Shown: piece after piece, positions 21,301 to 33,576 of the stretch
Position numbering within the stretch: the stretch's first letter is position 1
Layout: the number at the start of each line of letters is the position of its first letter
Source: Strigamia acuminata
Taxonomy: Eukaryota; Arthropoda; Chilopoda; Geophilomorpha; Linotaeniidae
Reading direction: 5' to 3'
Assembly (NCBI GenBank): GCA_949358305.1
Contig: OX442322.1
Coordinates: forward strand, 8,122,001 to 8,186,000
Length of the DNA: 64,000 nt
Made by a program: the position numbers and the translations under genes
Notes under the pieces: model-generated
Databases searched by the model: none
What the model saw: the letters and a program-made list of their open reading frames with translations, nothing else
What the model was told of the DNA's origin: nothing

Positions 21301-23633
21301 CTAGTCTTGGAATCATTAAAATGCTCGGCATACTGTGGGACACAGAAAAGGACATGATAATGTTTAAAATACCGAAAATTGAAAAAATTCCGATTACAAA
21401 GCGAGAAGTTGTCTCATTTTTAGCTTCAATTTTTGATCCCATGGGACTCTTGGCTCCTGTGATTCTGCAAATGAAATTGCTCATTCAAGCGATCTGGGCT
21501 CGGACGAAAAAATGGGATGAAAAGATTCTTGATTCCGAGAAAAAAGAAATTGAAGAATGGAATTCCGACATCCAACAACTCAAGGAACTAAAAGTTCAAC
21601 GTTGGTTAAACACTTATTCAGGTCAGGAAATAACCCTAGAAGTTTTTTGTGACGCCAGCACAAAAGCATTTGGCTGCACGATTTTTGTCGTCAACGTGGA
21701 GGGCAAAAGAACATTGTTGTTAAGCAAATGCCGAATTGCGCCGGCCAAAAAAGTTACTCTTCCTCGACTCGAATTAACAGCAGCAGTGGTTGGAGTCAGA
21801 ATGACAAAATATCTGCTCGAGAACTTTCTTCCTGGATACCCCGTCACTGAAGTTCGTTACTACTCGGACTCCACTATCACACTCGCCTGGATTAATTCTG
21901 AAAAAAATGTTTGGAAACCGTATGTCTCAAACCGAGTTCAGGAAATTATTTCCTTTTCCAAGCCTGAGCAATGGTCTCATGTGCCAACCGAATTCAACCC
22001 AGCTGACCTATTGACCCGTCCACACAACTCAAAAACTTTGATGAACAATAAACTTTGGTGGGACGGTGTTGATGTATCAAAACTGGAAAAGAAAGAAGTT
22101 ATACAGGAAAACCCACCCGATGAAGAGAGAAAATTAATTGTTATGACTATTCAAGTAAAAGAGAATTTTATTTACAAATTTTTTCGACGTTTTAGCAATT
22201 ACAATCGACTTTTGAGAGTGTTTTCCTACATAATGAGATGGAAAAATCAACTTGTTCGCGGTGAGCCCCTCTCGCCACTCGAGTTGGAGGCAAACCAACT
22301 GAAGATCTTAAAACTTTCGCAGAAATTACATTTTTTGGAGGAAGTTGAAGACGTGAAAAACAAAAGGGAATTAAGCAAACATTCCACTTTGAGGAATTTC
22401 GAACTCTTTATTGACGAAAACGGATTACTGAGACTTCGAAGCCGTTTGAAAAAATCTTTGTTGACATTTGATGAAGTCTATCCCATTATTTTGCATTACG
22501 ATAGTTGGATAACACGACTGTTGATCAGAAAAGCACATCTAGAATTACTTCACGGTGATATTAGTGAAACCCTATATCACTTGCGTGAACAATTTTGGAT
22601 CATAAGAGGAAGAAAAACAATTCAAACAGTTATTCGAGAGTGTGCAATCTGCAGGCGTGCTAAACTTGCGAGAAATAACCCTTCTACTGGTGACCTTCCC
22701 ACTGAACGTGTAACTCCAGCGGCTCCATTCCAACACACTGGAATTGATCATCTTGGACCCATTTATGTTGGCAACAACAAGAAGGAACGGAAAAAGGTTT
22801 ATATTCTTTTATTCACGTGTATGGTGACGAGAAGCCTACACTTAGAAGTGTCCGAAGACCTTTCTGTTCCCAAGTTTTTGTTAGCAATGCGACGATTTGG
22901 AGCTCGCTTTGGATATCCTGCCAAAATATTCTCAGATAATAGCAAAACATTTGAACGCGGTAGTGTGGAGTTACAATCATGGGGCAAGCTCATTGGTCAC
23001 AAGAACATACAGACTTTCCTATCTGAAAAAAGAGTGTTATGGACTTTTATTCCACCACTGTCCCCCTGGATGGGAGGGGCATGGGAACGCCTTGTCCGTT
23101 CAGTTAAAGATAAACTTCGAAAAACTTTGCTTCGATATACCGTTGATTTGGAGACTCTTCAAACCTTAGCTATGGAAATTAGTTCCGTATTAAATTCAAG
23201 ACCTTTATCTTACGTTCCCGACAGTGTTGATGGAGGCAGAATTTTGGCGCCTGAAAATTTTTTAACCGGTGGTTTACCAAAATACCTTATAAACAAAAAA
23301 TTGAGTGCCATCAAAAAGACAGATTTAAGAAAATTAGACATTAAACGAAGACAGTTCATTTGGGAATTTTGGAGAGTGTGGAGAAAAAGTTATCTTATGC
23401 AATTGCGAAATTTTTATGAAACCAAAGGCGATAAAAATTTCAAAAACCCCAAAGTGAATCAGATTGTGTTGTTAGAAAAAATAGGAACAAATCCCTATTT
23501 TTGGCCACTTGCCCGGATAAAGGAGATTTTTCCAGGTGAGGATGGTTTTACTCGAGTCATTAAAGTAGTGCTACCAGATGGACGTGAACTGAAAAGATCA
23601 GTTAAGCATGTGAGAGCTCTTGAACTGGACTGA
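18399..23633 (+). CDS. gag-pol polyprotein of element C (1744 aa, intact)
   Basis: One open frame with the same domain order as the B protein, offset by about two residues: gag-like region, three zinc knuckles (about 368-435), protease DPGS, reverse transcriptase with DIKQAFLQV and FMDD (about 909), RNase H (FCDAST, SDST, NPAD), integrase zinc region and D,D,E core, Pao C-terminal region ending LELD. It differs from B throughout, most in the gag part and the linker before the knuckles. The start MADPS lies after GAGGAGAGAAAAC. Close to F and G. Its leader is split by B, so expression from its own LTR would carry the B insertion. Confidence 0.95.
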   Translation: MADPSVQNMITPEQLEILETKWEALLTSLSALLTVSEQTSDPGELEALLSTANIRETRAVNELNDLQIHSEHGFYLEAIEKLEAVQTRVDLLRGRWEVSKRSLPTLGGRLNMSTASGGHTTMNASFRKIQKLPKLESVKFDGDILKYKTFKSNFETSVHKDPDLSDVEKLQYLQTMCVGEAATLISTFPLIEESYHLAREELERNYGDEDAQQTALIRSIREMKIVTSVYPTKALRTNLTKISSTVRLLEQLKIPIQTSGAFLMPDIISKFPTQMALRFYQVHGIQNKNIMTLLDFFLKEVAMAERTDNSSHSEKVKKEKTEAEKSKQKGSMTTCAATQDSKPQSNAKVKSGESKQDNKSSNSKTIKCIFCEEDHLNGSCKKEFEVNAKIEIIKKNRLCFNCFRTGHRVGDCKVKFSCKHCGGRPHSTICKKSDVKNSSSVVEKPKEPQVTTHVSCAISATLQLMIFTADLKTRNGGSHHIRGMIDPGSHRSFITTELVHRLKLTKCGSISATTQRFNDSKPAATDYDVFNVILQSKNDNQDLKLSMLSVENLPKVQGILNASVIDKVKKLNLELAEDLPAKTSQIDILLGVDVWWKVVKDGKKKVNADLGLINTLFGWVLTGAAGNTDLFDDEADLTTCCNTCNVDINEKLDKLWNLEAIGINAGEKESDFTRDRFEATTKRLDDGRYEVMLPFNGQETDLNSNWELAMNQLANTLKRIDANEDYKKRYDDSMWQYIEENHAEEVPKEERFLKKGIYNIPHHPVIKEDRDTSKFRVVFNASSSKKGKLSLNDCLFPGPSLNPDLILVIVRFRLYCIPIIADIKQAFLQVMINPTQRNFLRFLWVARDYFKQPYSWQNLWNNIMILRMIVVPFGVISSPFLLCATIRKHAKQFEKTHAKEVDALDDGIFMDDLTSGGDFPADTTTHCERLKMILDSGKLPLVKWATCSKDVFENLKKEGFHMRGEEFSSLGIIKMLGILWDTEKDMIMFKIPKIEKIPITKREVVSFLASIFDPMGLLAPVILQMKLLIQAIWARTKKWDEKILDSEKKEIEEWNSDIQQLKELKVQRWLNTYSGQEITLEVFCDASTKAFGCTIFVVNVEGKRTLLLSKCRIAPAKKVTLPRLELTAAVVGVRMTKYLLENFLPGYPVTEVRYYSDSTITLAWINSEKNVWKPYVSNRVQEIISFSKPEQWSHVPTEFNPADLLTRPHNSKTLMNNKLWWDGVDVSKLEKKEVIQENPPDEERKLIVMTIQVKENFIYKFFRRFSNYNRLLRVFSYIMRWKNQLVRGEPLSPLELEANQLKILKLSQKLHFLEEVEDVKNKRELSKHSTLRNFELFIDENGLLRLRSRLKKSLLTFDEVYPIILHYDSWITRLLIRKAHLELLHGDISETLYHLREQFWIIRGRKTIQTVIRECAICRRAKLARNNPSTGDLPTERVTPAAPFQHTGIDHLGPIYVGNNKKERKKVYILLFTCMVTRSLHLEVSEDLSVPKFLLAMRRFGARFGYPAKIFSDNSKTFERGSVELQSWGKLIGHKNIQTFLSEKRVLWTFIPPLSPWMGGAWERLVRSVKDKLRKTLLRYTVDLETLQTLAMEISSVLNSRPLSYVPDSVDGGRILAPENFLTGGLPKYLINKKLSAIKKTDLRKLDIKRRQFIWEFWRVWRKSYLMQLRNFYETKGDKNFKNPKVNQIVLLEKIGTNPYFWPLARIKEIFPGEDGFTRVIKVVLPDGRELKRSVKHVRALELD

Positions 23634-23686
23634 TTTGTTTGAGCTCGTTGTGTTTTCTCTTCTCTGTTCTCTCGCCGGCAATTCGC

Positions 23687-25253
23687 TGTTGCAAGACAGC
23701 GTGGAAGAATTGTTGTGCTGAGATTGTGTCAATAAATATTACTAATTGCTTTGATTTGTTTAATTTTCCTTTAGTGTTTTATTTTTCATAATTATTTGAT
23801 ATTTTTCACTTTACAGGAATTTTGACTTATTAAATGTTTTTCATTGTTTTTTATTGTCACTTTTCGCTTTAATGTAGTGTTAATACCTTGCTATTATTTT
23901 ATTCGTGTCTTTTTGAATGCATTTATGAACCTTTCTATTAATTTTCCATGATTTTGTGTTTATTGCGTGCAGTTCTAGTGTTTTCTTCGTTTTCTGGCAT
24001 ACATTTGCGATGCTCGATACGTCATTTTCGGTTCCTAGCGGACTTTTGCTTCCGTCTTCTAACCTTTCGTTTAGTGTTTTAAAACTCATTTGGAGTTTGT
24101 TTTATTACTGTTTCAGACTAATTCGAGTCTGATCTTTCTTTCTGGATGCATTAGAACTGCCCAAAATGCTTCGATCGGTTGTTTCTAACGTTTGTTGTCG
24201 GCTGCCGTAAAAGCGTAGCCGAGAATGTTCGGTTCGATCAACAATTCGTATTTATTAAACTTGTGTTTATTCATTCAGTATTTTGTGATGAGAATTAATA
24301 ATTATTCTTGTATTTTATTCGATACTTTATTTGTTATTTACATTAAGTGCTTTATATTCCAATTTCGAATTGTTTTTACGCTTTTGCAATGTTCGCCGGA
24401 CGCCATGTTTGATCCAATACCTATGTTATGTTCGCCGGTCGCCATGTTTGTCCCAAGCGACGATTACACAATGTAACCGTTACTTTTTTGTATTTTATAT
24501 TCTTATAATCTGCATTTACTATTTCATTTCGAAGTGTTTTCACCTGTATTCTTTGCTATTTTTGCATTTTTATTCCGTTCGGAATTCAAATGTTTTGATT
24601 GCATCATTTTGCTTGACGCTGATTGGCTGTCTCGATCGTCTGCTTGACGATCATTGTTTTCGCTCCGTTTGCACTGTTTTACTTTTCAGATCGAATCGTT
24701 ATGATTAGCTTTTTTATTCACTGCATTCTTGTGATCATTTTGGTATGTCACAATCTTTATTTCGTGCAGTTTTTATGTAACTACAACTTTGCTGTGATTT
24801 CGTTTCCTCCGTTGCTATGACAACGGAGTTTCTTGTGTATCTGTATTTCGCCGCTATCGGCTTGGCGCGTGCCGTAATTGGGTACTGCGCATGTGCGGTT
24901 CCTCAGGAACCAATGTAATCAGTGTATTTTATTCAGTTCTCAACCAACTTTTTAATAAACAAGTTGTTTTTTGTTAACTCCCGTGTTTTCTATTTTCAAC
25001 CTTAGTTTTCAATGTGTTGTGAGTAGTTAAGCCTTTCCCTGGATTAGCCATTGATTCAGCACTCCATTGGATATTAATCATCGGTGTTCCCATCAATACT
25101 CCATGCATTCAACAATAGTTTTCAGTGCGGATTTGTGTTCTCAGCGCGGTTTTCGTACTAATTTAACAATACGATCACTTGAGTTTTTAGAGGCGGGAAA
25201 TTCAACTAGCCCCAACCCCATTCATCGCTGTTTGGTGTTGACAGACCGCAACA
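23687..25253 (+). repeat. 3' LTR of element C (1567 bp)
   Basis: Same ends and motifs as 6587-8156: YY1-like doublet, RFX-type palindrome (24807-24828), NRF1-like site, GGTTCC palindrome. CCGGCA at 23675-23680. Differs from the other LTR by scattered substitutions and small indels, more than expected for a simple 5'/3' pair as young as B. Confidence 0.95.
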
Positions 25254-26434
25254 ACGCTAATCTCTTTTTTGCAAAAGGAGTTAGCGTGCCCTTCTTTGCA
25301 AAAAATGCAAGTTGCTTTATCGACTGTCAACTTGGGATTACTCGAGCTTTTTGTCCCTTGAGCCAATGCACAAGTGGACATTGTCCCTTTTCGTTGCTCT
25401 TTTTGGTCGCTCTTATCGACCTTGTCCTTCTTAATGTGAAGGAGATTGGATCCCATAACGTCTTCTACTTGCTCTAGAAGCTTAACTTCTGTGGCAAAAA
25501 AGTCCAAAATCGTCAATAAATTTGAGGATTTGGTTCCATGGGATCTGTAAAACTGAGTGACCATAATCGGCGGGAACTTCCTCAACACGTCAGGTGCTAG
25601 AAGAAAGCCCGCTGTCTGAACAGGAACACTTAACTGCTCAAGCACCCTAATGGTTGCAGACAACTTTGTAAGTTGCGCCTTCACCGCCTTGACAGGGTGT
25701 ACTTCTGTGATTGGTTTCAAATCCTTAAGAGACTTGAGCAAAGCTGCCCTTTGCGCTTCGTCGTCCCCATAACTTCGAATCAATTCACTACGAGCTAAGT
25801 CGTAGGATCCATCCACTTGTCTAAAGGTGGATATTAGCGTTGCTGCTTCACCTGTGCAGAATGACTGCAGGTATTGCAGCTTCTCTACTTCCGAGAGGTC
25901 TGAGTTTGTGTGCACTGTTGAGTCAAATCGATCCAAAAAGGACTTGAACTCAACAACTTCTCCACCAAACTTTGCTATTTCCAACTTTGGAAGTTTAGCG
26001 TTGCGATTTCTTCGCGCTAATTGTGAAAGACTACTTTGTTGTGAAACATTAGTCTGATTCTGGCTTGTATTGGCAGACAACGTCGACGCATTTGCTGTCC
26101 AATGCGACACAAATCGTTGCGCCACTTGGCTACGGTGCTTCAACACTGCCATAGGCGTGTAATAACCCTCGATTTCCTTAAGGTTGGTCATGTACTGATC
26201 TCTGGGTATCAGTGGTTGCATCAGGTTCAGGTCATCAACCATCTTCTTAATCTGTTCCTCTGCGGCTAAAGCAGTTGCTTCTAGCTCTGCAGGATCGGTA
26301 ATGGCCTTTGATTCCTTCAACAACTCCTCAACTGCGACCCCAACCGTCTCAAATCGAGAGGTCAAAACGTCCAACTCATCCGGCTTAGGAATTGTAACCG
26401 GTGTAGGTGAGGTTCTTCCTGGTGACGTAGACAT
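25254..26434 (-). pseudogene. gag region of element K (truncated by the C LTR)
   Basis: Starts with ATG at 26434 (MSTSPGRTSP) and is open for about 393 codons until the C LTR interrupts it just after the first zinc knuckle (CIFCKEGHANSFC). The DUF1759-like region is clear: KLPKLEIAKFGG, then SDLSEVEKLQYL, GEAATLIS and the SQNL-like segment. It is closer to family 2 (E, H) than to family 1 in layout, but a distinct family. Past 25254 the frame reads into LTR sequence. The protease and pol parts lie outside the window or were lost. Confidence 0.85.
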
Positions 26435-26564
26435 GCTGATCGCACCTGAAAAGGTTGGAAAGCAAAGACAATTACTACGGTCACCTTACACCAACACACA
26501 ACACACACGTTAAACTTAAGACGAACCTTTAGAATCTGAGTGCTTTAACACCCAAACTCTCTGC
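26435..26564 (-). other. Leader of element K, part next to gag
   Basis: Non-coding leader between the gag ATG and element F. No motif noticed apart from a short CA-rich run. It ends in ctgc, duplicated at 35792. Confidence 0.75.
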
Positions 26565-28078
26565 TGTTGCGGTCTGTCAACACCAAACAGCTAGGAATGG
26601 GGTTGGGGCTATTTGAATTTCCCGCCTCTAAAAAACTCAAGTGATCGTATTGTTAAATTCGTACGAAAACCGCGCTGAGAACACAAATCCGCACTGAAAA
26701 CTATTGTTGAATGCATGGAGCATTGATGGGAACACCGTTGATTAATATCCAATGGAGTGCTGAATCAATGGCTAATCCAGGGAAAGGCTTAACTACTCGC
26801 GCCACATTGCTTAAATAACATGAAACGGGAGTAAAATTAAAAACAACTTCTTTAATCTAAGTTAAACAGAAGAGTGAAGAAAATACATCAATTACATTGG
26901 TTCTTTTGGAACCGCACATGCGCAGTAACCATTACGGCACGCGCCAAGCCGATAGCGGCGAAATACATTAACAAAAGAAACTCCGTTGTCATAGCAACGG
27001 AGGAAACGAAATCACAGCAAAGTTGTAGTTACATAAAAACTGCACGAAATAAAGATTGTGACATACTAAAATGATCACAAGAATACCAGGAATATTTAAT
27101 CTAATCACAACAATAAGATCTGAAAAGTAAAACAGTGCAAACGGAGCAAAAACAATGATCGTCAAGCAGACGATCGAGACAGCCAATCAGCGTCAAGCAA
27201 AATGATGTCATCAAAACATTTGAATTCCGAACGGAATAAAAATGCAAAAATAGCAAAGAATACAGGTGAAAACACTTCGAAATGAAATAATAAATAAGTA
27301 TAATAGTATAATAAATTCAAAGCAAACGATTACATCATCAAAATTGCCGATAAATCAACATGGCGCCCAACGGTCACCTAATCGGCGGCAAAGCAACACA
27401 GTTTGAAAATACAAGTTTAAGATTTGAATAAAAACACCTGACAATGTTGAAATAAATATAGGAAATATAATTTCCCGAACAAAATCACACTATTTAATCA
27501 AAACTACACAGAAATGGATCGTAACACGAACGAAACGAACATCGTCGGCCGCGCCCATATGGTGGCCGACGACGAACGTTCGTAACGACGAAACGAAAAC
27601 TCTATGACAAAATCTGAGCACACCAAACGAAAGAGCACACCGGAATTAGTACAAAACAATACTAAAACACAACAAAACTACCATAAAAAGGTGAAAACGA
27701 AACGTTAGAAGTTCTGAAATAATAAGACTAGGAATTGAAAAATGACGTCACGCGTATAGCGTAACTGTGCTGCATTTCGACGAATGCACTCAAAAATGCC
27801 GTACAACTAGAAAAATGCATTAGAATTGATAAAATAAAACAAAATACGCAATAAAATACTGAAAATAAGTGACAATAAATTGAATTATCCCATTTCACAA
27901 CACTAAAACACTAAATAACATTGAAAAAGTTTAATAAGTCAAAATTCCTGTAAAGTGAAAAATATCATTTAATTATGAAAAATAAAACACTAAAGGAAAA
28001 TTAAACAAATCAAAGCAAATTAGTAATATTTATTGACACAATCTCAGCACAACAATTCTTCCACGCTGTCTTGCAACA
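26565..28078 (-). repeat. 3' LTR of element F (1514 bp)
   Basis: GCAACA end at 26565 and TGTTGC start at 28078 on the minus strand. The terminal parts match the LTRs of C and G, the middle resembles B. RFX-type palindrome at 26981-27002; the motif matching GTGAGTAG reads GCGAGTAG here. Confidence 0.95.
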
Positions 28079-28131
28079 GCGAATTGCCGGCGAGAGAACA
28101 GAGAAGAGAAAACACAACGAGCTCAAACAAA
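28079..28131 (-). other. 3' UTR of element F with CCGGCA motif
   Basis: Short spacer between pol stop and LTR. TGCCGG at 28085-28090 is CCGGCA on the coding strand, six nt from the LTR. Confidence 0.7.
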
Positions 28132-31100
28132 TCAGTCCAGTTCAAGAGCTCTCACATGCTTAACTGATCTTTTCAGTTCACGTCCATCTGGTAGCACTAC
28201 TTTAATGACTCGAGTAAAACCATCCTCACCTGGAAAAATCTCCTTTATCCGGGCAAGTGGCCAAAAATAGGGATTTGTTCCTATTTTTTCTAACAACACG
28301 ATCTGATTCACTTTGGGGTTTTTGAAATTTTTATCGCCTTTGGTCTCGTAAAAATTTCGCAATTGCATAAGGTAACTTTTTCTCCACACTCTCCAAAATT
28401 CCCAAATGAACTGTCTTCGTTTAATGTCTAATTTTCTTAAATCTGTCTTTTTGATGGCACTCAATTTTTTGTTTATAAGGTATTTTGGTAAACCACCGGT
28501 TAAAAAATTTTCAGGTGCCAAAATTCTGCCTCCATCAACACTGTCGGGAACGTAGGATAAAGGTCTTGAATTTAATACGGAACTAATTTCCAAAGCTAAG
28601 GTTTGAAGAGTCTCCAAATCAACGGTATATCGAAGCAAAGTTTTTCGAAGTTTATCTTTAACTGAACGGACAAGGCGTTCCCATGCCCCTCCCATCCAGG
28701 GGGACAGTGGTGGAATAAAAGTCCATAACACTCTTTTTTCCGATAGGAAAGTCTGTATGTCCTTGTGGCCAATGAGCTTGCCCCATGATTGTAACTCCAC
28801 ACTACCACGTTCGAATGTTTTGCTATTATCTGAGAATATTTTGGCAGGATATCCAAAGCGAGCTCCAAATCTTCGCATTGCTAACAAAAACTTGGGAACA
28901 GAAAGGTCTTCGGACACTTCTAAATGTAGGCTTCTTGTCACCATACACGTGAATAAAAGAATATAAACCTTTTTCCGTTCTTTTTTGTTGTTGCCAACAT
29001 AAATGGGTCCAAGATGATCAATTCCAGTGTGTTGGAATGGAGCCGCTGGAGTTACACGTTCAGTGGGAAGGTCACCAGTAGAAGGGTTATTTCTCGCAAG
29101 TTTAGCACGTCTGCAAATTGCACACTCTCGAATCACTGTCTGAATTGTTTTTCTTCCTCTTAAGATCCAAAATTGTTCACGCAAGTGATATAGGGTTTCA
29201 CTAATATCACCGTGAAGTAGTTCTAGATGTGCTTTTCTGATCAACAGTCGTGTTATCCAACTATCGTAATGCAAAATAATGGGATAGACTTCATCAAATG
29301 TCAACAAAGATTTTTTCAAACGGCTTCGAAGTCTCAGTAATCCGTTTTCGTCAATAAAAAGTTCGAAATTCCTCAAAGTGGAATGTTTGCTCAATTCCCT
29401 TTTGTTTTTCACGTCTTCAACTTCCTCCAAAAAATGTAATTTCTGCGAAAGTTTTAAGATCTTCAGTTGGTTTGCCTCCAACTCGAGTGGCGAGAGGGGC
29501 TCACCGCGAACAAGTTGATTTTTCCATCTCATTATGTAGGAAAACACTCTCAAAAGTCGGTTGTAATTGCTAAAACGTCGGAAAAATTTGTAAATAAAAT
29601 TCTCTTTTACTTGAATAGTCATAACAATTAATTTTCTTTCTTCATCGGGTGGGTTTTCCTGTATAACTTCCTTCTTTTCCAGTTTTGAAACATCAACTCC
29701 GTCCCACCAAAGTTTGTTGTTCATCAATGTTTTTGAGTTGTGTGGACGGGTCAATAGGTCAGCTGGGTTGAATTCGGTTGGCACATGAGACCATTGTTCA
29801 GGCTTGGAAAAGGAAATAATTTCCTGAACACGGTTTGAGACATACGGTTTCCATGCATTTTTGTCTGAATTAATCCAGGCGAGTGTGATAGTGGAGTCCG
29901 AGTAGTAACGAACTTCAGTGACGGGGTATCCAGGAAGAAAGTTCTCGAGCAGATATTTTGTCATTCTGACTCCAACCACTGCTGCTGTTAATTCGAGTCG
30001 AGGAAGAGTAACCTTTTTGGCCGGCGCAATTCGGCATTTACTTAACAACAATGTTCTTTTGCCCTCCACGTTGACGACAAAAATCGTGCAGCCAAATGCT
30101 TTTGTGCTGGCGTCACAAAAAACTTCTAGGGTTATTTCCTGACCTGAATAAGTATTTAACCAACGTTGAACTTTTAGTTCCTTGAGTTGTTGGATGTCGG
30201 AATTCCATTCTTCAATTTCTTTTTTCTCTGAATCAAGAATCTTTTCATCCCATTTTTTCGTCCGAGCCCAGATCGCTTGAATGAGCAATTTCATTTGCAG
30301 AATCACAGGAGCCAAGAGTCCCATGGGATCAAAAATTGAAGCTAAAAATGAGACAACTTCTCGCTTTGTAATCGGAATTTTTTCAATTTTCGGTATTTTA
30401 AACATTATCATGTCCTTTTCTGTGTCCCACAGTATGCCGAGCATTTTAATGATTCCAAGACTAGAAAATTCCTCGCCCCGCATGTGGAATCCCTCTTTTT
30501 TCAAGTTCTCGAAGACGTCTTTACTGCAAGTCGCCCACTTCACAAGGGGAAGTTTTCCGCTGTCTAAAATCATTTTTAATCTCTCGCAATGTGTCGTCGT
30601 GTCGGCTGGAAAATCTCCTCCAGATGTTAAGTCATCCATAAAAATTCCATCATCTAGCGCATCAACTTCTTTTGCGTGTGTTTTCTCGAATTGTTTTGCA
30701 TGTTTTCGAATGGTGGCGCATAGGAGGAATGGTGAGGAAATAACACCAAAGGGCACGACGATCATTCTCAGGATCATAATGTTGTTCCACAGGTTTTGCC
30801 ACGAATAAGGCTGCTTAAAATAATCACGAGCCACCCACAGAAAGCGTAAAAAGTTTCTTTGAGTCGGGTTGATCATAACCTGCAGAAATGCCTGCTTGAT
30901 ATCCGCTATTATCGGGATGCAATATAGACGAAATCTCACAACAACAAGAATTAAGTCAGGGTTGAGGGAAGGTCCCGGAAATAAACAGTCATTGAGGGAA
31001 AGTTTTCCCTTCTTGGATGAAGACGCGTTAAACACGACTCTAAATTTGGAAGTATCTCGATCCTCCTTTATGACGGGGTGGTGAGGTATATTATATATCC

Positions 31101-32390
31101 CCTTCTTGAGAAAACGTTCCTCCTTTGGGACTTCCTCCGCGTGATTTTCCTCGATGTACTGCCACATTGAGTCGTCGTAACGTTTTTTATAGTCCTCATT
31201 TGCATCGATTCGTTTAAGCGTGTTGGCTAATTGGTTCATGGCGAGTTCCCAGTTGGATTCTAAGTCAGTTTCTTGTCCATTAAAGGGAAGCATCACTTCA
31301 TATCTTCCGTCGTCAAGACGTTTCGTTGTGGCTTCAAAGCGATCTCTTGTGAAATCGGATTCTTTTTCACCAGCATTTATACCAATTGCCTCCAAATTCC
31401 ACAATTTGTCCAACTTCTCATTTATGTCAACGTTGCAAGTATTGCAACACGTGGTTAAGTCTGCTTCATCATCAAACAAATCTGTGTTTCCTGCCGCTCC
31501 TGTCAGAACCCATCCAAATAAAGTGTTGATTAGTCCAAGGTCGGCGTTGACTTTTTTCTTGCCATCCTTAACGACCTTCCACCACACGTCGACTCCTAAA
31601 AGAATGTCTATTTGGGAAGTCTTCGCGGGTAGGTCTTCAGCAAGTTCCAGATTCAATTTTTTCACTTTGTCTATTACCGACGCATTTAAAATGCCCTGTA
31701 CTTTTGGCAAATTCTCAACTGAAAGCATCGACAATTTCAAGTCCTGATTGTCATTCTTGCTTTGCAAAATAACATTAAACACGTCATAGTCTGTGGCAGC
31801 AGGCTTTGAGTCGTTGAACCGTTGCGTGGTTGCAGAAATACTGCCGCACTTTGTCAATTTCAGTCTATGCACAAGTTCTGTCGTAATGAATGATCGGTGG
31901 CTTCCTGGGTCGATCATGCCTCTGATGTGATGTGAACCACCATTTCTTGTCTTAAGATCGGCAGTGAAGATCATTAGTTGAAGAGTCGCGGAGATCGCGC
32001 ACGAGACGTGTGTTGTCACTTGTGGCTCTTTGGGCTTCTCGACAACGCTTGATGAATTCTTCACATCTGACTTTCTGCAAATTGTGGAGTGGTGTCTTCC
32101 GCCACAATGTTTGCAGGAAAACTTCACTTTACAGTCCCCGACGCGATGGCCAGTTCTAAAACAATTGAAGCAAAGTCTATTCTTTTTGATGATTTCAACC
32201 TTCGCATTAACTTCGAATTCCTTTTTGCATGAACCATTCAAATGGTCTTCTTCACAAAAAATACACTTGATGGTCTTCGAGTTGGAAGATTTGTTGTCTT
32301 GTTTGGACTCTCCGGACTTCACTTTAGCATTTGATTGCGGTTTAGAATCTTGAGTCGCAGCACACGTGGTCATGGAACCCTTTTGCTTGC
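28132..32390 (-). pseudogene. pol part of element F polyprotein (downstream of frameshift)
   Basis: Open frame of about 1413 codons containing three zinc knuckles, protease DPGS, reverse transcriptase with FMDD, RNase H, integrase and C-terminal region, nearly identical to C. It is separated from gag by one extra A in the run read as T7 at 32391-32397. A MTTC start exists at 32373 but is only an internal Met. All catalytic residues named for B are present. Without frameshifting, pol would not be made as a fusion. Confidence 0.9.
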
Positions 32391-33367
32391 TTTTTTTCGG
32401 CTTCAGTCTTTTCTTTCTTCACTTTTTCAGAATGAGAAGAATTGTCAGTTCTTTCCGCCATAGCTACTTCTTTCAAGAAGAAGTCAAGTAGTGTCATAAT
32501 GTTTTTGTTTTGAATTCCATGCACTTGATAAAAACGCAATGCCATTTGATTTGGAAATTTGCTAATAATATCCGGCATGAGAAAAGCACCTGAAGTTTGT
32601 ATGGGTATTTTCAACTGCTCAAGGAGTCTGACGGTGGAAGAAATTTTGGTTAAATTTGTTCTTAACGCTTTAGTTGGATAGACACTCGTAACAATTTTCA
32701 TTTCTCTAATTGATCTGATGAGGGCAGTTTGCTGTGCGTCCTCATCCCCGTAGTTCCTCTCCAACTCTTCACGAGCCAAATGGTATGATTCCTCGATCAA
32801 GGGAAAAGTTGAAATCAAAGTGGCTGCTTCGCCAACACACATTGTCTGTAGATATTGAAGCTTTTCCACGTCGCTCAAGTCTGGGTCCTTATGTACTGAA
32901 GTTTCAAAGTTACTTTTGAAAGTCTTGTATTTCAAAATGTCCCCATCGAACTTCACAGACTCCAATTTTGGCAACTTCTGGATTTTTCGGAAAGAAGCAT
33001 TCATTGTCGTATGACCGCCAGATGCAGTTAACATATTTAGTCGTCCTCCCAGTGTAGGAAGGGACCGTTTCGATACTTCCCAACGTCCGCGGAGAAGATC
33101 CACTCTTGTTTGAACTGCCTCGAGTTTTTCAATGGCTTCAAGATAAAATCCATGTTCAGAATGTATTTGAAGATCATTGAGTTCATTGACAGCACGTGTC
33201 TCTCGAATATTTGCTGTAGATAGCAGCGCCTCCAACTCTCCCGGGTCGCTGGTCTGCTCCGATACAGTCAGCAAAGCGGAGAGTGAAGTGAGTAGCGCTT
33301 CCCATCTTGTCTCCATAATTTCGAGTTGTTCTGGAGTAATCATGTTTTGCACGGAAGGATCTGCCAT
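32391..33367 (-). pseudogene. gag part of element F polyprotein (upstream of frameshift)
   Basis: Starts at 33367 (MADPSVQNMI) and follows the C protein through the DUF1759-like region, then shifts at a homopolymer (seven A on the coding strand against six in C at about 19368) shortly before the knuckles and stops within a few dozen codons. Since B, C and H have gag and pol in one frame, this is a mutation or a sequencing indel. Confidence 0.9.
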
Positions 33368-33576
33368 GTTTTCTCTCCTCTCACAAATTCACGGCTGCAA
33401 ATTGCGAAAAGGAAGATAAAATCTCGTTTGACAAAAAACACTTCGCTTTCAATTTTTTAAAAGAATAAAATTTGTTATTTTATCCCCCAAAAAATACACA
33501 GAATTTTTCAACGTTTAATTGCCCAAATGACAAAAAATCAATTGAAAATGCACAAGAATATCGAGTGTTTTGACAA

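Larger units (their letters stand above)
6587..25253 (+). mobile_element. Element C, BEL/Pao retrotransposon (interrupted by B; shares LTR with G)
   Basis: 5' LTR 6587-8156, leader 8157-8326 plus 17656-18398, gag-pol 18399-23633, 3' LTR 23687-25253. The 3' LTR abuts the gag gene of K (25254), so the array is inserted in K; the left border is outside the window. Coding capacity is intact, but B splits its leader. Confidence 0.9.

Noticed and set aside
32391-32397. Programmed frameshift between gag and pol in F
   Set aside because: B, C and H have gag and pol in one frame, so the extra base in F is a mutation or an error.
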